Positions 16,144 through 23,655 of a DNA stretch of 64,000 nt are shown one piece after another. Origin of the DNA: Chryseobacterium sp. ISL-80. Lineage in GTDB: Bacteria; Bacillota; Bacilli; Bacillales; Cytobacillaceae. The position numbers and the translations under genes are program-made. Each line of letters starts with the position of its first letter. Within the stretch, counting starts at the first letter, position 1. Under the pieces are notes generated by a model. The model searched no databases, had not been told where the DNA came from, and was given only the letters and a program-made list of their open reading frames with translations. The stretch spans positions 248,218 to 312,217 of the forward strand of contig JAGGQZ010000017.1 in assembly GCA_018613055.1 (NCBI GenBank), read 5' to 3'.

Positions 16144-16175
16144 AAAAAAACCGAAGGCTTCAATGAAAGCCCCCG
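16144..16175 (-). terminator. Terminator of the flavodoxin gene
   Basis: CGGGGGCTT / AAGCCTTCGG stem (16167-16175 with 16151-16160), then TTTTTTTATT on the minus strand. Confidence 0.85.
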
Positions 16176-16178
16176 ATT

Positions 16179-16679
16179 CTAAACAGGTAAATATTTATGG
16201 TTCCGATTGAAAGCATCGGCAAACTCATGGATTGCTTCCACATCGAACCTTGATAAATCCTCCGTCTCGCCGGTCACACTTTTCGCGATGATTTTTTCAA
16301 AGAAATTCATTTTCGAAAAAATAAACTCGCCGCCGAATATCCCCTTAGCGATTGCCGCTTCCCTCAGTTTTGCCGGAAATGCGGCTTCAAACTGTTCCTG
16401 CGCTTCCTTCCCTTCCCTCATGCAGCAGAGAAATAATCCTAGATTCTTCCTCAGGAGCACATCCTCATACTCCTTCATGAATTTCTTGACCCTCCCCTGG
16501 ATGCTGCCTCCATGGATGGACCCGCCAATCATCACCGAATCAAACAGCTCCAAATCCGAGTGAAGCTTCGTTTTATCAAGATTGATGGCAATGACATCCC
16601 CCTCAATCCGCTTTCGTAAACCATGCACCGCCTTTGCTGTCGTACCATGTGTTGAGCAGTAAACAATCAAACTCTTCAT
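16179..16679 (-). CDS. Flavodoxin-domain protein (HemG-like)
   Basis: A 166-residue protein whose start, M-K-S-L-I-V-Y-C-S-T-H-G-T-T-A-K, is the FMN phosphate-binding loop of flavodoxins. G-G-S-I-H-G-G-S-I and the C-C-M segment also match the flavodoxin_5/HemG group (menaquinone-dependent protoporphyrinogen dehydrogenase). The start at 16679 follows GGGGG; the longer frame to 16721 lacks support. No haem genes are nearby, so a general electron-transfer role is equally possible. Confidence 0.75.
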   Translation of the reverse strand: MKSLIVYCSTHGTTAKAVHGLRKRIEGDVIAINLDKTKLHSDLELFDSVMIGGSIHGGSIQGRVKKFMKEYEDVLLRKNLGLFLCCMREGKEAQEQFEAAFPAKLREAAIAKGIFGGEFIFSKMNFFEKIIAKSVTGETEDLSRFDVEAIHEFADAFNRNHKYLPV

Positions 16680-16844
16680 TAGATCGCCCCCATCACTCTC
16701 TGGTATTCTGCAACCGTCCATTTGGATTCATTATAGCTTTTGGCTGCAGAAAAAGTGTGAGAGATGTATGGCAGATTTCTTACAATTCATATTTATCATT
16801 ATGAAGTTATTAATAGTTTACCTACGCAGGTCCAGCGGGCTCTA

Positions 16845-17015
16845 CTTATCACCGAGATTTGCGACTCTCCCTCTTTTCGGGCACATGTTGCCTTCACTTG
16901 TGACCGAAATCTGCGACTTCCCCTCTTTTCGGGCATATGTTGCCTTCACTTGTGACCGAAATTCATGACTTCCCCTTTTTTCGGGCACATGTTGGCTTCA
17001 CCGGTGACTAAATCC
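16845..17015. repeat. 52-bp tandem array, about three units
   Basis: The motif CGGGCACATGTTGCC recurs with CGGG at 16878, 16930 and 16982; the motif ACCGA(A)AT recurs at 16851, 16903 and 16955, with a degenerate fourth at 17007. Every spacing is exactly 52 bp. Each unit has the inverted arms CCGAAA and TTTCGG and a small dyad TCACTTGTGA (TCACCGGTGA in the last copy). The 360-bp gap holds no credible gene. Confidence 0.85.
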
Positions 17016-17039
17016 TTATAACCCTGCAACTTCGGCACC

Positions 17040-17543
17040 TTAACCCTTACTTTGTACGTTCTCCAGCTCCAACAAATGCTGCTTCATGGCAATCCCGCCA
17101 CGATATCCAGTAATCGACCCATTTTTTCCAATCACTCGATGGCAGGGTACCGTGATCAGAATCGGGTTTGCGCCGATTGCGGTTCCGACTGCTCTTACTG
17201 CGGCAGGCTTGCCGATTTTTTCGGCGATGTCGGAGTATGTATACGTCGCACCATAGGGAATTTCCCTCAATGCTGTCCAGACGGCTTCCTGGAATGGGGT
17301 TCCTTTTACATCTACCGGCAGGGAAAAATCAGTGCGTGCTCCCTCCAGATATTCCTTTAATTCACGTGCGTATGGTTCCAGTGCTTCTGCATTCTCTGCG
17401 AAGTCCGCCGCTGGAAACCGTTTTACCATATAATCGAAGTCTTCCTCTGGCGATCCGACATAGCATAAGCCGTTAGGCGTTGCTGCAATATAAATTTGGC
17501 CTTGCTCAAATTCAAGGATTCCCCAATGAATCGTTTGCTCCAT
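17040..17543 (-). CDS. ogt: Methylated-DNA--protein-cysteine methyltransferase
   Basis: A 167-residue suicide DNA repair enzyme. The active site P-C-H-R-V-I-G, the helix-turn-helix V-R-A-V-G-T-A-I-G-A-N-P and T-P-F-Q-E-A-V-W are all intact. It removes alkyl groups from O6-alkylguanine onto the active cysteine. It is a single gene next to a repeat array, with a GGAGTGAGG ribosome site. Confidence 0.93.
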   Translation of the reverse strand: MEQTIHWGILEFEQGQIYIAATPNGLCYVGSPEEDFDYMVKRFPAADFAENAEALEPYARELKEYLEGARTDFSLPVDVKGTPFQEAVWTALREIPYGATYTYSDIAEKIGKPAAVRAVGTAIGANPILITVPCHRVIGKNGSITGYRGGIAMKQHLLELENVQSKG

Positions 17544-17687
17544 GAAGCCTCACTCCTTTTTTCTTCATTATATCGAAAAATCTTGTAAACTAAATAGATT
17601 GAATTTTCTTTACACTAGTAAAATTTCCCTTTACGATGGAGATGGAGTGCTTTGTACACTCCCATCAAATCGAAGGAGGTTATAAAC

Positions 17688-17744
17688 ATGGACAATGCAA
17701 CAAAGCAGCTTATTATTTTATCTAAAAAGGAAGACGGCCCGTAG
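17688..17744 (+). CDS. Possible 18-residue leader peptide
   Basis: M-D-N-A-T-K-Q-L-I-I-L-S-K-K-E-D-G-P followed by TAG, with a near-perfect GAAGGAGG site 8 bases before its ATG. It ends 13 bp before the start of the 1014-residue GNAT gene. It may be a small protein or a leader that couples ribosomes to the next gene. No homologue is recognised. Confidence 0.45.
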   Translation: MDNATKQLIILSKKEDGP

Positions 17745-17757
17745 TTAAGAGAGGAGA

Positions 17758-20700
17758 ATGGACGTGACACAATTGAACAAGGTGATTCAAATTGAGAAGT
17801 ACCACGAAGGATTGGCGGCAGGGGTCGCGAAGATGTGGAACCTGAGCCGTGATGGCTGGGGCGGCGATACGCGCGTCATGACGGAGGAGCAGGTCAAAAA
17901 GAAGGAAGCGAACTCGGACAATATCGAGCTGTACCTGGCGCTGGACGGAGAAGAAGTCGTCGGTTACTGCGGTCTGTCGGAGTATAAGGAGGATACAGGT
18001 TCGCTGTATATTCCCCTGCTCAATGTCCGCCCGGATTATCAAGGGCACAAGATCGGCAAGAAGCTGGTGCTCCAGGCGCTGGAAAAAACCGTGGAACTTG
18101 GCTGGCCTCGGCTTGATCTTTACACATGGGCCGGGAATACGAAGGCTGTACCGCTCTATAAAAAATGCGGCTTTTTCTGGGAAGACCGGGATGACTCGAC
18201 TCATTTGATGAATTTCATACCGCAAGTGCTGAATACACCGCTGTTGCAGCCAGTGTTCGAAAAGCTGAATTGGTATGAGGACAGTACGAGAATGATAGAC
18301 GTGAAGCCGGACGGAATCAAAGAAAATGGTTTTACCTTCTATGAATATAGCTGGCAGAACGGAAACACCAATGCCCGGGTTCAATTCGAGAGAACGAGCC
18401 GTGGCATGTCGCTGGTTGAAACGGATGACTTCCTTCTTGAAATGAAGATGGCCGACCATGAAATCATCCAGGAAGAAGAACGAAAATTTGAAATCAGGAT
18501 TGTGAATAAGAGCGGTGAGCCACTTAGCTTTAAAGCAAGCGGCGGCGCCGAAGATCGCATCTCTTATCAACTCGATTCAGATTTAGTAGTACACGATGAA
18601 TCTACCATTTCGGCAGCCTTTACCGTTAGAAAAGGAGAAGAACCGAGCAATTGGCGGACACATCCAAGCGTCAATGCAACGGTTTTGGTGAATGGGCTTG
18701 CATGTGAGCTGAAGCTGGGAGTCTTCCCGATCGATCCGGCAAAAATCGAAGCCAGCTATTCCGGCAATCTCAGTTTTCTAAACAAAGAAACTACTATTCA
18801 AGTAGAAGTAAAAAACAATCTGCGGGATGACGCGGCGTTCCTTTTACAATTCCCTGATACAAAACAGGTAGTTTTAGAGCATGATACGTACCGCGTAAAT
18901 GTGCCTGCGAGTGGACGTAAAACCATCACAATTCCTCTAACGGTAAAAGAACACGGTTATTACAATCCTGAACTGAAGATTACCGCTATAAAAGAAAACG
19001 GTGATCAACTGATATTCGAACAAAACATTTCTGTTCCCTTCAAAGGACTAGGTGAAAAATTCGGCGGTGAAGCGAAGGATTTCTGGCATATCTTCAATGG
19101 TCTCGGGCAAATCAACGTCCGCAAGCGGGACCTGTTGACGACCGCTGCCAGAAATGCCAAAAGACAGCAGCCATTTGCATTTCTGACACCAAAGCTAGGG
19201 AAACCCTATTCACTCGAGTTCACGAAAAAAAGTCCGGAATCTGTCACCTGGGAAGCAAATGATGATTCCATCGATCTGAAAATCAAGCTGGAATCAGGTG
19301 AAATGGAAGGCCTTATTTTAAATCAGACATACCGTTTGTTTGGAGATGGTCTCGTCCATACATGGGCGGAAATCGAAAATCGCGGGACAGTGGTTCACGA
19401 GAACGTAGCTTTCAGCCAACCAGTCTATCAGGAAATCGAAGAGGCCTATTTCCCGCTCGACAATCAGGTTGTCCATTTTTCCGGGAACCGGATCATCGAG
19501 TTCGGCGACTTGGATTCAAAGATGATTACAGGAAACTGGTATTTTTCTGAAGGTTCTTCAGGTCCAATCGGGTTGAGCTGGTCTGAAAAAAGCAACGCTG
19601 CTCCTGAGGGCTGGCAGTTTGTCATTGAAGATCAATTCGGCAAAATGGAACCAGGTGCGAAGGCTGTTTCAGAAACAATCACGCTCTCACTTGGGGCTTT
19701 TCAGAATTTCGAGGAATTTATTGCCTATGCAAAGCAGACTCCAATAATTAAAAAGCCGGAGACGACGGCTGAATTCGGATTCCAGGCGGAGCAACTTGTC
19801 GTCCGGCCTGATGCCGAGCCAACTTTTACGTTAAAAACATACCGAAACAGCTACCTGGATGGCACACTTGCCGTGGGAAATGAAAGTCATGCCATCACCT
19901 CTGATTTGGAGAAGACGGCTTATTCCCTTACCTCCCAACTGCAATGGAATCCCATTTCCATCATCGATGCTTCGTATGAAGGAAACGGAACGGAGGCAAG
20001 ATTCTTAGAAATGCTGCTGTCCCCTGCTGGCACGGTTTCTTCTGGCATTGAAGGCGGTGGTTTCACTGTTGATAATGGTGTCATTAAGATGAAGGCAGAC
20101 CCGGATTTTTATCCAGGAATCTTCTCCCTCCAGGTGAACGGCCAGGAATGGCTCGCCCATTCTTATCCTGAACCGAAGGCGAAGAGCTGGTGGAATCCAT
20201 GGGCTGGCGGCATGAAGACAGCTCCATACGGAATCAACACCTTCTCATTGTTAAAAGAAAGCAGCACCGCTTCCGTGGTCGAACGGAAGGACAATGACGG
20301 CAACAAGTGGATCGGCCTTGCGATTACCACCGAATTCAAGGAGCATAAAGACTGGAATGGCGTTCAGTATGTCCAATACTATTTACTGCTTCCAGGCGTG
20401 CCGGTAGTCGCTTCTTTTGCCGAGGTCGTGAATGATGGCGGCAAAAATATTTCCAAGGAAGTGTGGATGACGGACATCTTTGCTGGGGCCGATAATCTCG
20501 CGGATTTCAGCATTTCCGTTGATGAGGGTAAAACCATGCGCTCCTACCAAGCTGGCAGTGAGGAGATTCCGCTTCTGCTTGATGGCGACTCCTATTTCGA
20601 ATCAATTCATTCGCCTGAAAAGCTTTATCTTATCCCAAACAACGATGCAGGAATTACCGAGGCTTATACGAATAAAGAAGTGCTCCAGCTCGCTTCCAAA

Positions 20701-20802
20701 CACCAGGGCCATTTTGAAAAAAGCGCTCCGCTGTTCCTGCTGTTTGATGATCGTAAACTGTCAGCAAATCTGTTGAAAAAGCTGAGAAGAGTTCAATTTT
20801 AA
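17758..20802 (+). CDS. GNAT acetyltransferase fused to a long beta-rich region
   Basis: A 1014-residue protein. Residues about 8-150 are a GNAT domain (L-L-N-V-R-P-D-Y-Q-G-H-K-I-G-K-K-L-V is the acetyl-CoA loop; P-L-Y-K-K-C-G-F follows). The remaining 850 residues alternate short beta-like segments with Ig-like features (about 230-440) and a part resembling carbohydrate-binding or mutarotase-like beta-sandwiches (about 450-1000; W-A-E-I-E-N-R-G-T-V, N-P-W-A-G-G-M). There is no signal peptide, so it should be cytoplasmic. It has GAGAGGAG before the ATG and is followed after 11 bp by an amidohydrolase gene. The substrate is unknown; a deacylation/acylation pathway for a sugar or amine is a guess. 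Confidence 0.75.
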   Translation: MDVTQLNKVIQIEKYHEGLAAGVAKMWNLSRDGWGGDTRVMTEEQVKKKEANSDNIELYLALDGEEVVGYCGLSEYKEDTGSLYIPLLNVRPDYQGHKIGKKLVLQALEKTVELGWPRLDLYTWAGNTKAVPLYKKCGFFWEDRDDSTHLMNFIPQVLNTPLLQPVFEKLNWYEDSTRMIDVKPDGIKENGFTFYEYSWQNGNTNARVQFERTSRGMSLVETDDFLLEMKMADHEIIQEEERKFEIRIVNKSGEPLSFKASGGAEDRISYQLDSDLVVHDESTISAAFTVRKGEEPSNWRTHPSVNATVLVNGLACELKLGVFPIDPAKIEASYSGNLSFLNKETTIQVEVKNNLRDDAAFLLQFPDTKQVVLEHDTYRVNVPASGRKTITIPLTVKEHGYYNPELKITAIKENGDQLIFEQNISVPFKGLGEKFGGEAKDFWHIFNGLGQINVRKRDLLTTAARNAKRQQPFAFLTPKLGKPYSLEFTKKSPESVTWEANDDSIDLKIKLESGEMEGLILNQTYRLFGDGLVHTWAEIENRGTVVHENVAFSQPVYQEIEEAYFPLDNQVVHFSGNRIIEFGDLDSKMITGNWYFSEGSSGPIGLSWSEKSNAAPEGWQFVIEDQFGKMEPGAKAVSETITLSLGAFQNFEEFIAYAKQTPIIKKPETTAEFGFQAEQLVVRPDAEPTFTLKTYRNSYLDGTLAVGNESHAITSDLEKTAYSLTSQLQWNPISIIDASYEGNGTEARFLEMLLSPAGTVSSGIEGGGFTVDNGVIKMKADPDFYPGIFSLQVNGQEWLAHSYPEPKAKSWWNPWAGGMKTAPYGINTFSLLKESSTASVVERKDNDGNKWIGLAITTEFKEHKDWNGVQYVQYYLLLPGVPVVASFAEVVNDGGKNISKEVWMTDIFAGADNLADFSISVDEGKTMRSYQAGSEEIPLLLDGDSYFESIHSPEKLYLIPNNDAGITEAYTNKEVLQLASKHQGHFEKSAPLFLLFDDRKLSANLLKKLRRVQF

Positions 20803-20813
20803 AAGGAGAAAAT

Positions 20814-21668
20814 ATGAAAATCATCGATGCCCATATCCATCTATCAAAAATAAAATCCTTTTATGAAACAGCCGAGAAGCTGTCGTTCGTCGACTATTCC
20901 GCTTCCGGCATCCTTCAGGAGTTCAATGAGGCCAATGTGGTTCTCGGGATTGGCATGGGGCTGACCGAAACCGACAAGATGGGGTTTCCGGATTATGAAG
21001 CCCGGACGCCGATGGGCTTGGATTTGGAGGATGAGGTCCCAGCTAATATCTTCTGGTGTGCCGGGGTGAATCCATACGACCTTGATGAGACAGCCCTCAC
21101 CCGACTTGAGGCTGAATTGCAGAATCCGAAGACAGTCGGGATCAAGATTTATCTTGGATACTATCCGTTTTATGCCTATGACGATGTGTACGAACCCGTC
21201 TATAAGCTGGCAGCAAAATACCAGCTCCCGGTCGTTTTCCATACTGGCGATACGTATTCTGAACGCGGCTATCTGAAGTATTCCCATCCGATGGCCATTG
21301 ACGAGGTTGCGGTCAATAATCGTGATATCAATTTCATGATGGCCCATTTCGGGGATCCATGGACGCTGACAGGTGCGGAAATCATCTATAAGAATCCGAA
21401 TGTTTTTGCCGATCTGTCAGGATTGATCGTCGGGACGAAGGAGGCTTTGGATAAGCGAAGCCAGGGGCGTTTCCTCGACCACCTGCGCCACGCACTGGAA
21501 TTCGCCGATTCCTACGATAAACTTCTGTTCGGCACAGACTGGCCGCTCATCCCGATTGGACCGTACATCGATTTTATCAAGGACCTGATCCCGCCGGAGC
21601 ATCATGAGGATGTATTTTACAATAACGCCCTCAAGGTGTTTCCGAAAATCAAGCCGTTTGTTGAGTAG
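20814..21668 (+). CDS. Amidohydrolase-family (TIM-barrel) metal hydrolase
   Basis: A 284-residue amidohydrolase_2-type enzyme. Metal ligands are visible: D-A-H7-I-H9 at the N-terminus, V-F-H-T-G-D, M-M-A-H-F-G and the late aspartate in F-G-T-D-W-P-L. Members hydrolyse or decarboxylate cyclic or amide substrates. It follows the GNAT fusion gene by 11 bp with an AAGGAG site overlapping the gap, so both proteins should act together. The substrate is not recognisable. Confidence 0.85.
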   Translation: MKIIDAHIHLSKIKSFYETAEKLSFVDYSASGILQEFNEANVVLGIGMGLTETDKMGFPDYEARTPMGLDLEDEVPANIFWCAGVNPYDLDETALTRLEAELQNPKTVGIKIYLGYYPFYAYDDVYEPVYKLAAKYQLPVVFHTGDTYSERGYLKYSHPMAIDEVAVNNRDINFMMAHFGDPWTLTGAEIIYKNPNVFADLSGLIVGTKEALDKRSQGRFLDHLRHALEFADSYDKLLFGTDWPLIPIGPYIDFIKDLIPPEHHEDVFYNNALKVFPKIKPFVE

Positions 21669-21708
21669 AGAAATCGTTCAGTAAGTAGATTATTTCCTAT
21701 AAAACACG

Positions 21709-21744
21709 AAAAAGTCCCGTTACCGCTATGGTAATGGGACTTTT
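21709..21744. terminator. Bidirectional terminator
   Basis: AAAAGTCCC...TTACC and GGTAA...GGGACTTTT form a long stem with T tracts on both strands, between converging genes. Confidence 0.9.
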
Positions 21745-21748
21745 ATGA

Positions 21749-22708
21749 TTAAAGATATCTTTGAAGCCAGGAAGTCAGATGTTTAACTGCCTCTGGGTGG
21801 ATCGGTTTGCCGATTGTTTTTAAATAATCTTTCTTATAGGTTGATGGAGTCATTGGTGTTAGCTGCTCCTTCAGGCCATGGTCCATGTTTTCGACAACAT
21901 GGATTTCATGTTCACCCTGGACAAATTGCTCAATGCGCTTCAACTTTTCAGGATTGGCCTGGAAATCTTTTGCGCCATTGATCGCCAGTACAGGACACGT
22001 CACTTTCGCCAAAGCCGCTTCGATATCAAGCGCAAAATGCTCCCTGAAATACTTGGCCGGCATCTTGATGAAGCCCAGTGTTTTCGTCACATCTTTATCG
22101 GATTGAATCATTTTTTGGTAGGTTCCCTGTGCTTGCTTTTCAGCTTTATCGAGGGTGTTGAACGTTTTGATGATGAAGCCCTGGATACCCTTCTTTTCTC
22201 TCATCTCTTCGAAAAGCAGCTGTCTTTGCCGATCCAGCGCTTCCTTAAGCGTTTCACCGCCGCCGGAAAGGAGGACAAGTCCTGCTGCAGGCCTGATTGC
22301 GTTCAGGGCCGTACCCACCATGCATCCTTCGCTATGTCCCATGATGATGAACTTGCTTCCGTCGACCTTCGGGTGAGCCGCCAGCATATCCAGCGCTGCT
22401 TCCCCATCCTTCAGTGCATCAGAGAGCCCGGCAGCATGGTAATTCCCTTCACTTTCGCCAACCCCTCTTTTATCATAGCGGAACGTGGCAAAGCCAAGTG
22501 AAGTGCACAACTCCGCCAAATCCTTATAAAGGTTGAATTTGAATTTCCCATTCGGTGTGCTGCCATCACGATTCAATTTGCCTGACCCCGGAAGAAACAT
22601 AATGGTTGGATAAGTTTCCTTCCCCGAATCTGGCACTAATAATGTTCCTTTTAACATCACATCACTCTTAAATGCGATTTCCTCTTTAACCATCTGGACG
22701 TTCATCAT
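21749..22708 (-). CDS. Alpha/beta hydrolase
   Basis: A 319-residue serine hydrolase with oxyanion region F-L-P-G-S-G, nucleophile elbow G-H-S-E-G, acid and base near K-D-F and D-H-G-L-K-E-Q in the C-terminal third. It resembles the YqkD/dienelactone hydrolase-like esterases of bacilli; substrate unknown. Start at 22708 (ATG ATG) 7 bases after GAGGGG. It overlaps the upstream HTH regulator gene by 23 bp, so the two are one operon. Confidence 0.8.
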   Translation of the reverse strand: MMNVQMVKEEIAFKSDVMLKGTLLVPDSGKETYPTIMFLPGSGKLNRDGSTPNGKFKFNLYKDLAELCTSLGFATFRYDKRGVGESEGNYHAAGLSDALKDGEAALDMLAAHPKVDGSKFIIMGHSEGCMVGTALNAIRPAAGLVLLSGGGETLKEALDRQRQLLFEEMREKKGIQGFIIKTFNTLDKAEKQAQGTYQKMIQSDKDVTKTLGFIKMPAKYFREHFALDIEAALAKVTCPVLAINGAKDFQANPEKLKRIEQFVQGEHEIHVVENMDHGLKEQLTPMTPSTYKKDYLKTIGKPIHPEAVKHLTSWLQRYL

Positions 22709-23258
22709 CCTTTTTCCCCTCTTCAATTGGATTATGGGTTGTTAAAATATTGGTCACGGTCCGTTTCTTCCTGTCTGGTGTTTCTTCATTGTGGAGTAGC
22801 GGCGTGATCAATTCGACGTACTTCCTGATAAACTCACTATATTCCTCATCGCTCGCATATAGACTTGCCGTCCTGAAGCTCGCCATGTCCTTTTGGAAAT
22901 CGTAATTTGGCTGGCGGATATAGGACTCGAAATCCATCAATACATTCGCCATGAACTTAATGAAATAGTCCAGATGCTCATCCGGTCCGGCTTTAAGCAC
23001 CTCTTCCCTTGAAACAACTTCATTATTTTTAGGCAAGGCATACACTTTCTCAAGCGTTCCTCTTACCTGGTTTTCCTCTACTACTTCAATGATTTTTCCA
23101 TCAAGCAGCTTTTTCAAATGGCGGTACAAAGTCGCCTGTGGCACCTCCGGCAGCTTCTCGGCAATCTGCTGGACTGTTTTCCTCCTCCCGCTTGATAGCG
23201 TGTGAAGAACCTTCATTCGTACTGGATGTAAAATCAAATCTGCTTTCGTTTCCTTCAT
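22686..23258 (-). CDS. Winged-HTH regulator (ArsR-like, helix_turn_helix_5 type)
   Basis: A 190-residue regulator. The N-terminal winged helix covers residues 5-85 (V-R-M-K-V-L-H-T-L-S-S-G then P-Q-A-T-L-Y-R-H-L-K-K-L), and an alpha-helical ligand or dimer domain occupies 95-190. No cysteine site is present. It is co-transcribed with the overlapping hydrolase gene. A 24-bp AT-rich palindrome 33 bp upstream may be its operator or a Fur-type site. Confidence 0.8.
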   Translation of the reverse strand: MKETKADLILHPVRMKVLHTLSSGRRKTVQQIAEKLPEVPQATLYRHLKKLLDGKIIEVVEENQVRGTLEKVYALPKNNEVVSREEVLKAGPDEHLDYFIKFMANVLMDFESYIRQPNYDFQKDMASFRTASLYASDEEYSEFIRKYVELITPLLHNEETPDRKKRTVTNILTTHNPIEEGKKDDERPDG

Positions 23259-23290
23259 CGTGATCACCTGCTGTATTATAGATTGCGATT

Positions 23291-23314
23291 ATTATCATTA
23301 TCAATAATGATAAT
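23291..23314. promoter_or_regulatory. 24-bp palindrome upstream of the HTH-hydrolase operon
   Basis: ATTATCATTAT (23291-23301) and ATAATGATAAT (23304-23314) are perfect inverted copies around CA. It contains GATAAT/ATTATC hexamers like a Fur box, but in a different order from the classical 7-1-7 site. It could bind Fur, a Fur paralogue or the adjacent regulator. Confidence 0.6.
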
Positions 23315-23405
23315 ATAATTCCTTTTGAAAATATTGTCAATATTGTTTAGTAAATTCAATAAAAATTTATTTGGTTCGAGATGGACGGATTTTTTCTATA
23401 TGATT

Positions 23406-23575
23406 GTTTGTCATGATTTGGATGATAGACATTTTTTTCGTCGTTTCCCTGATTTTTGTCCTTCATGGCTTCGATGATGGACACTTTTTTCGTCGTTTCC
23501 CTGATTTTTGTCCGTCATGACGTCGATGATGGACACTTTCTTCGTTTTTTCTCTTATTTTTGTCCGTCATAAGCT
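23406..23575. repeat. 52-bp tandem array, three units
   Basis: TTTTTGTCC recurs with GTCC at 23458, 23510 and 23562; CGTCGTTTCCCTGA recurs at 23439 and 23491 with a variant at 23543. All spacings are 52 bp. Each unit has GTCC-x-TCAT and ATGA-x-GGAC arms flanking a 7-bp loop, followed by ACACTTT. The gap 23259-23655 holds no gene. Confidence 0.85.
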
Positions 23576-23607
23576 GCAACTGGTGTGTCCACCACGCCAT
23601 AGCCCAA

Positions 23608-23647
23608 TAAAAAAAACTCCCACTAGATTTCAATCCGGAAGGAGTTT
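23608..23647 (-). terminator. Terminator of the AspT-type transporter gene
   Basis: AAACTCC and GGAGTTT (23641-23647 with 23614-23620) pair across a 20-base loop, followed by TTTTTATTGG on the minus strand. Confidence 0.65.
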
Positions 23648-23655
23648 TCAATTAT

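Noticed and set aside
16764..16968. Two short plus-strand frames in the 16.9-kb gap
   Set aside because: Both are translations of the 52-bp array in different frames, with no ribosome site.
17722..18570. Minus-strand frame of 282 codons opposite the GNAT gene
   Set aside because: Antisense to a clearly coding GNAT domain, no ribosome site, and composition typical of an antisense shadow.
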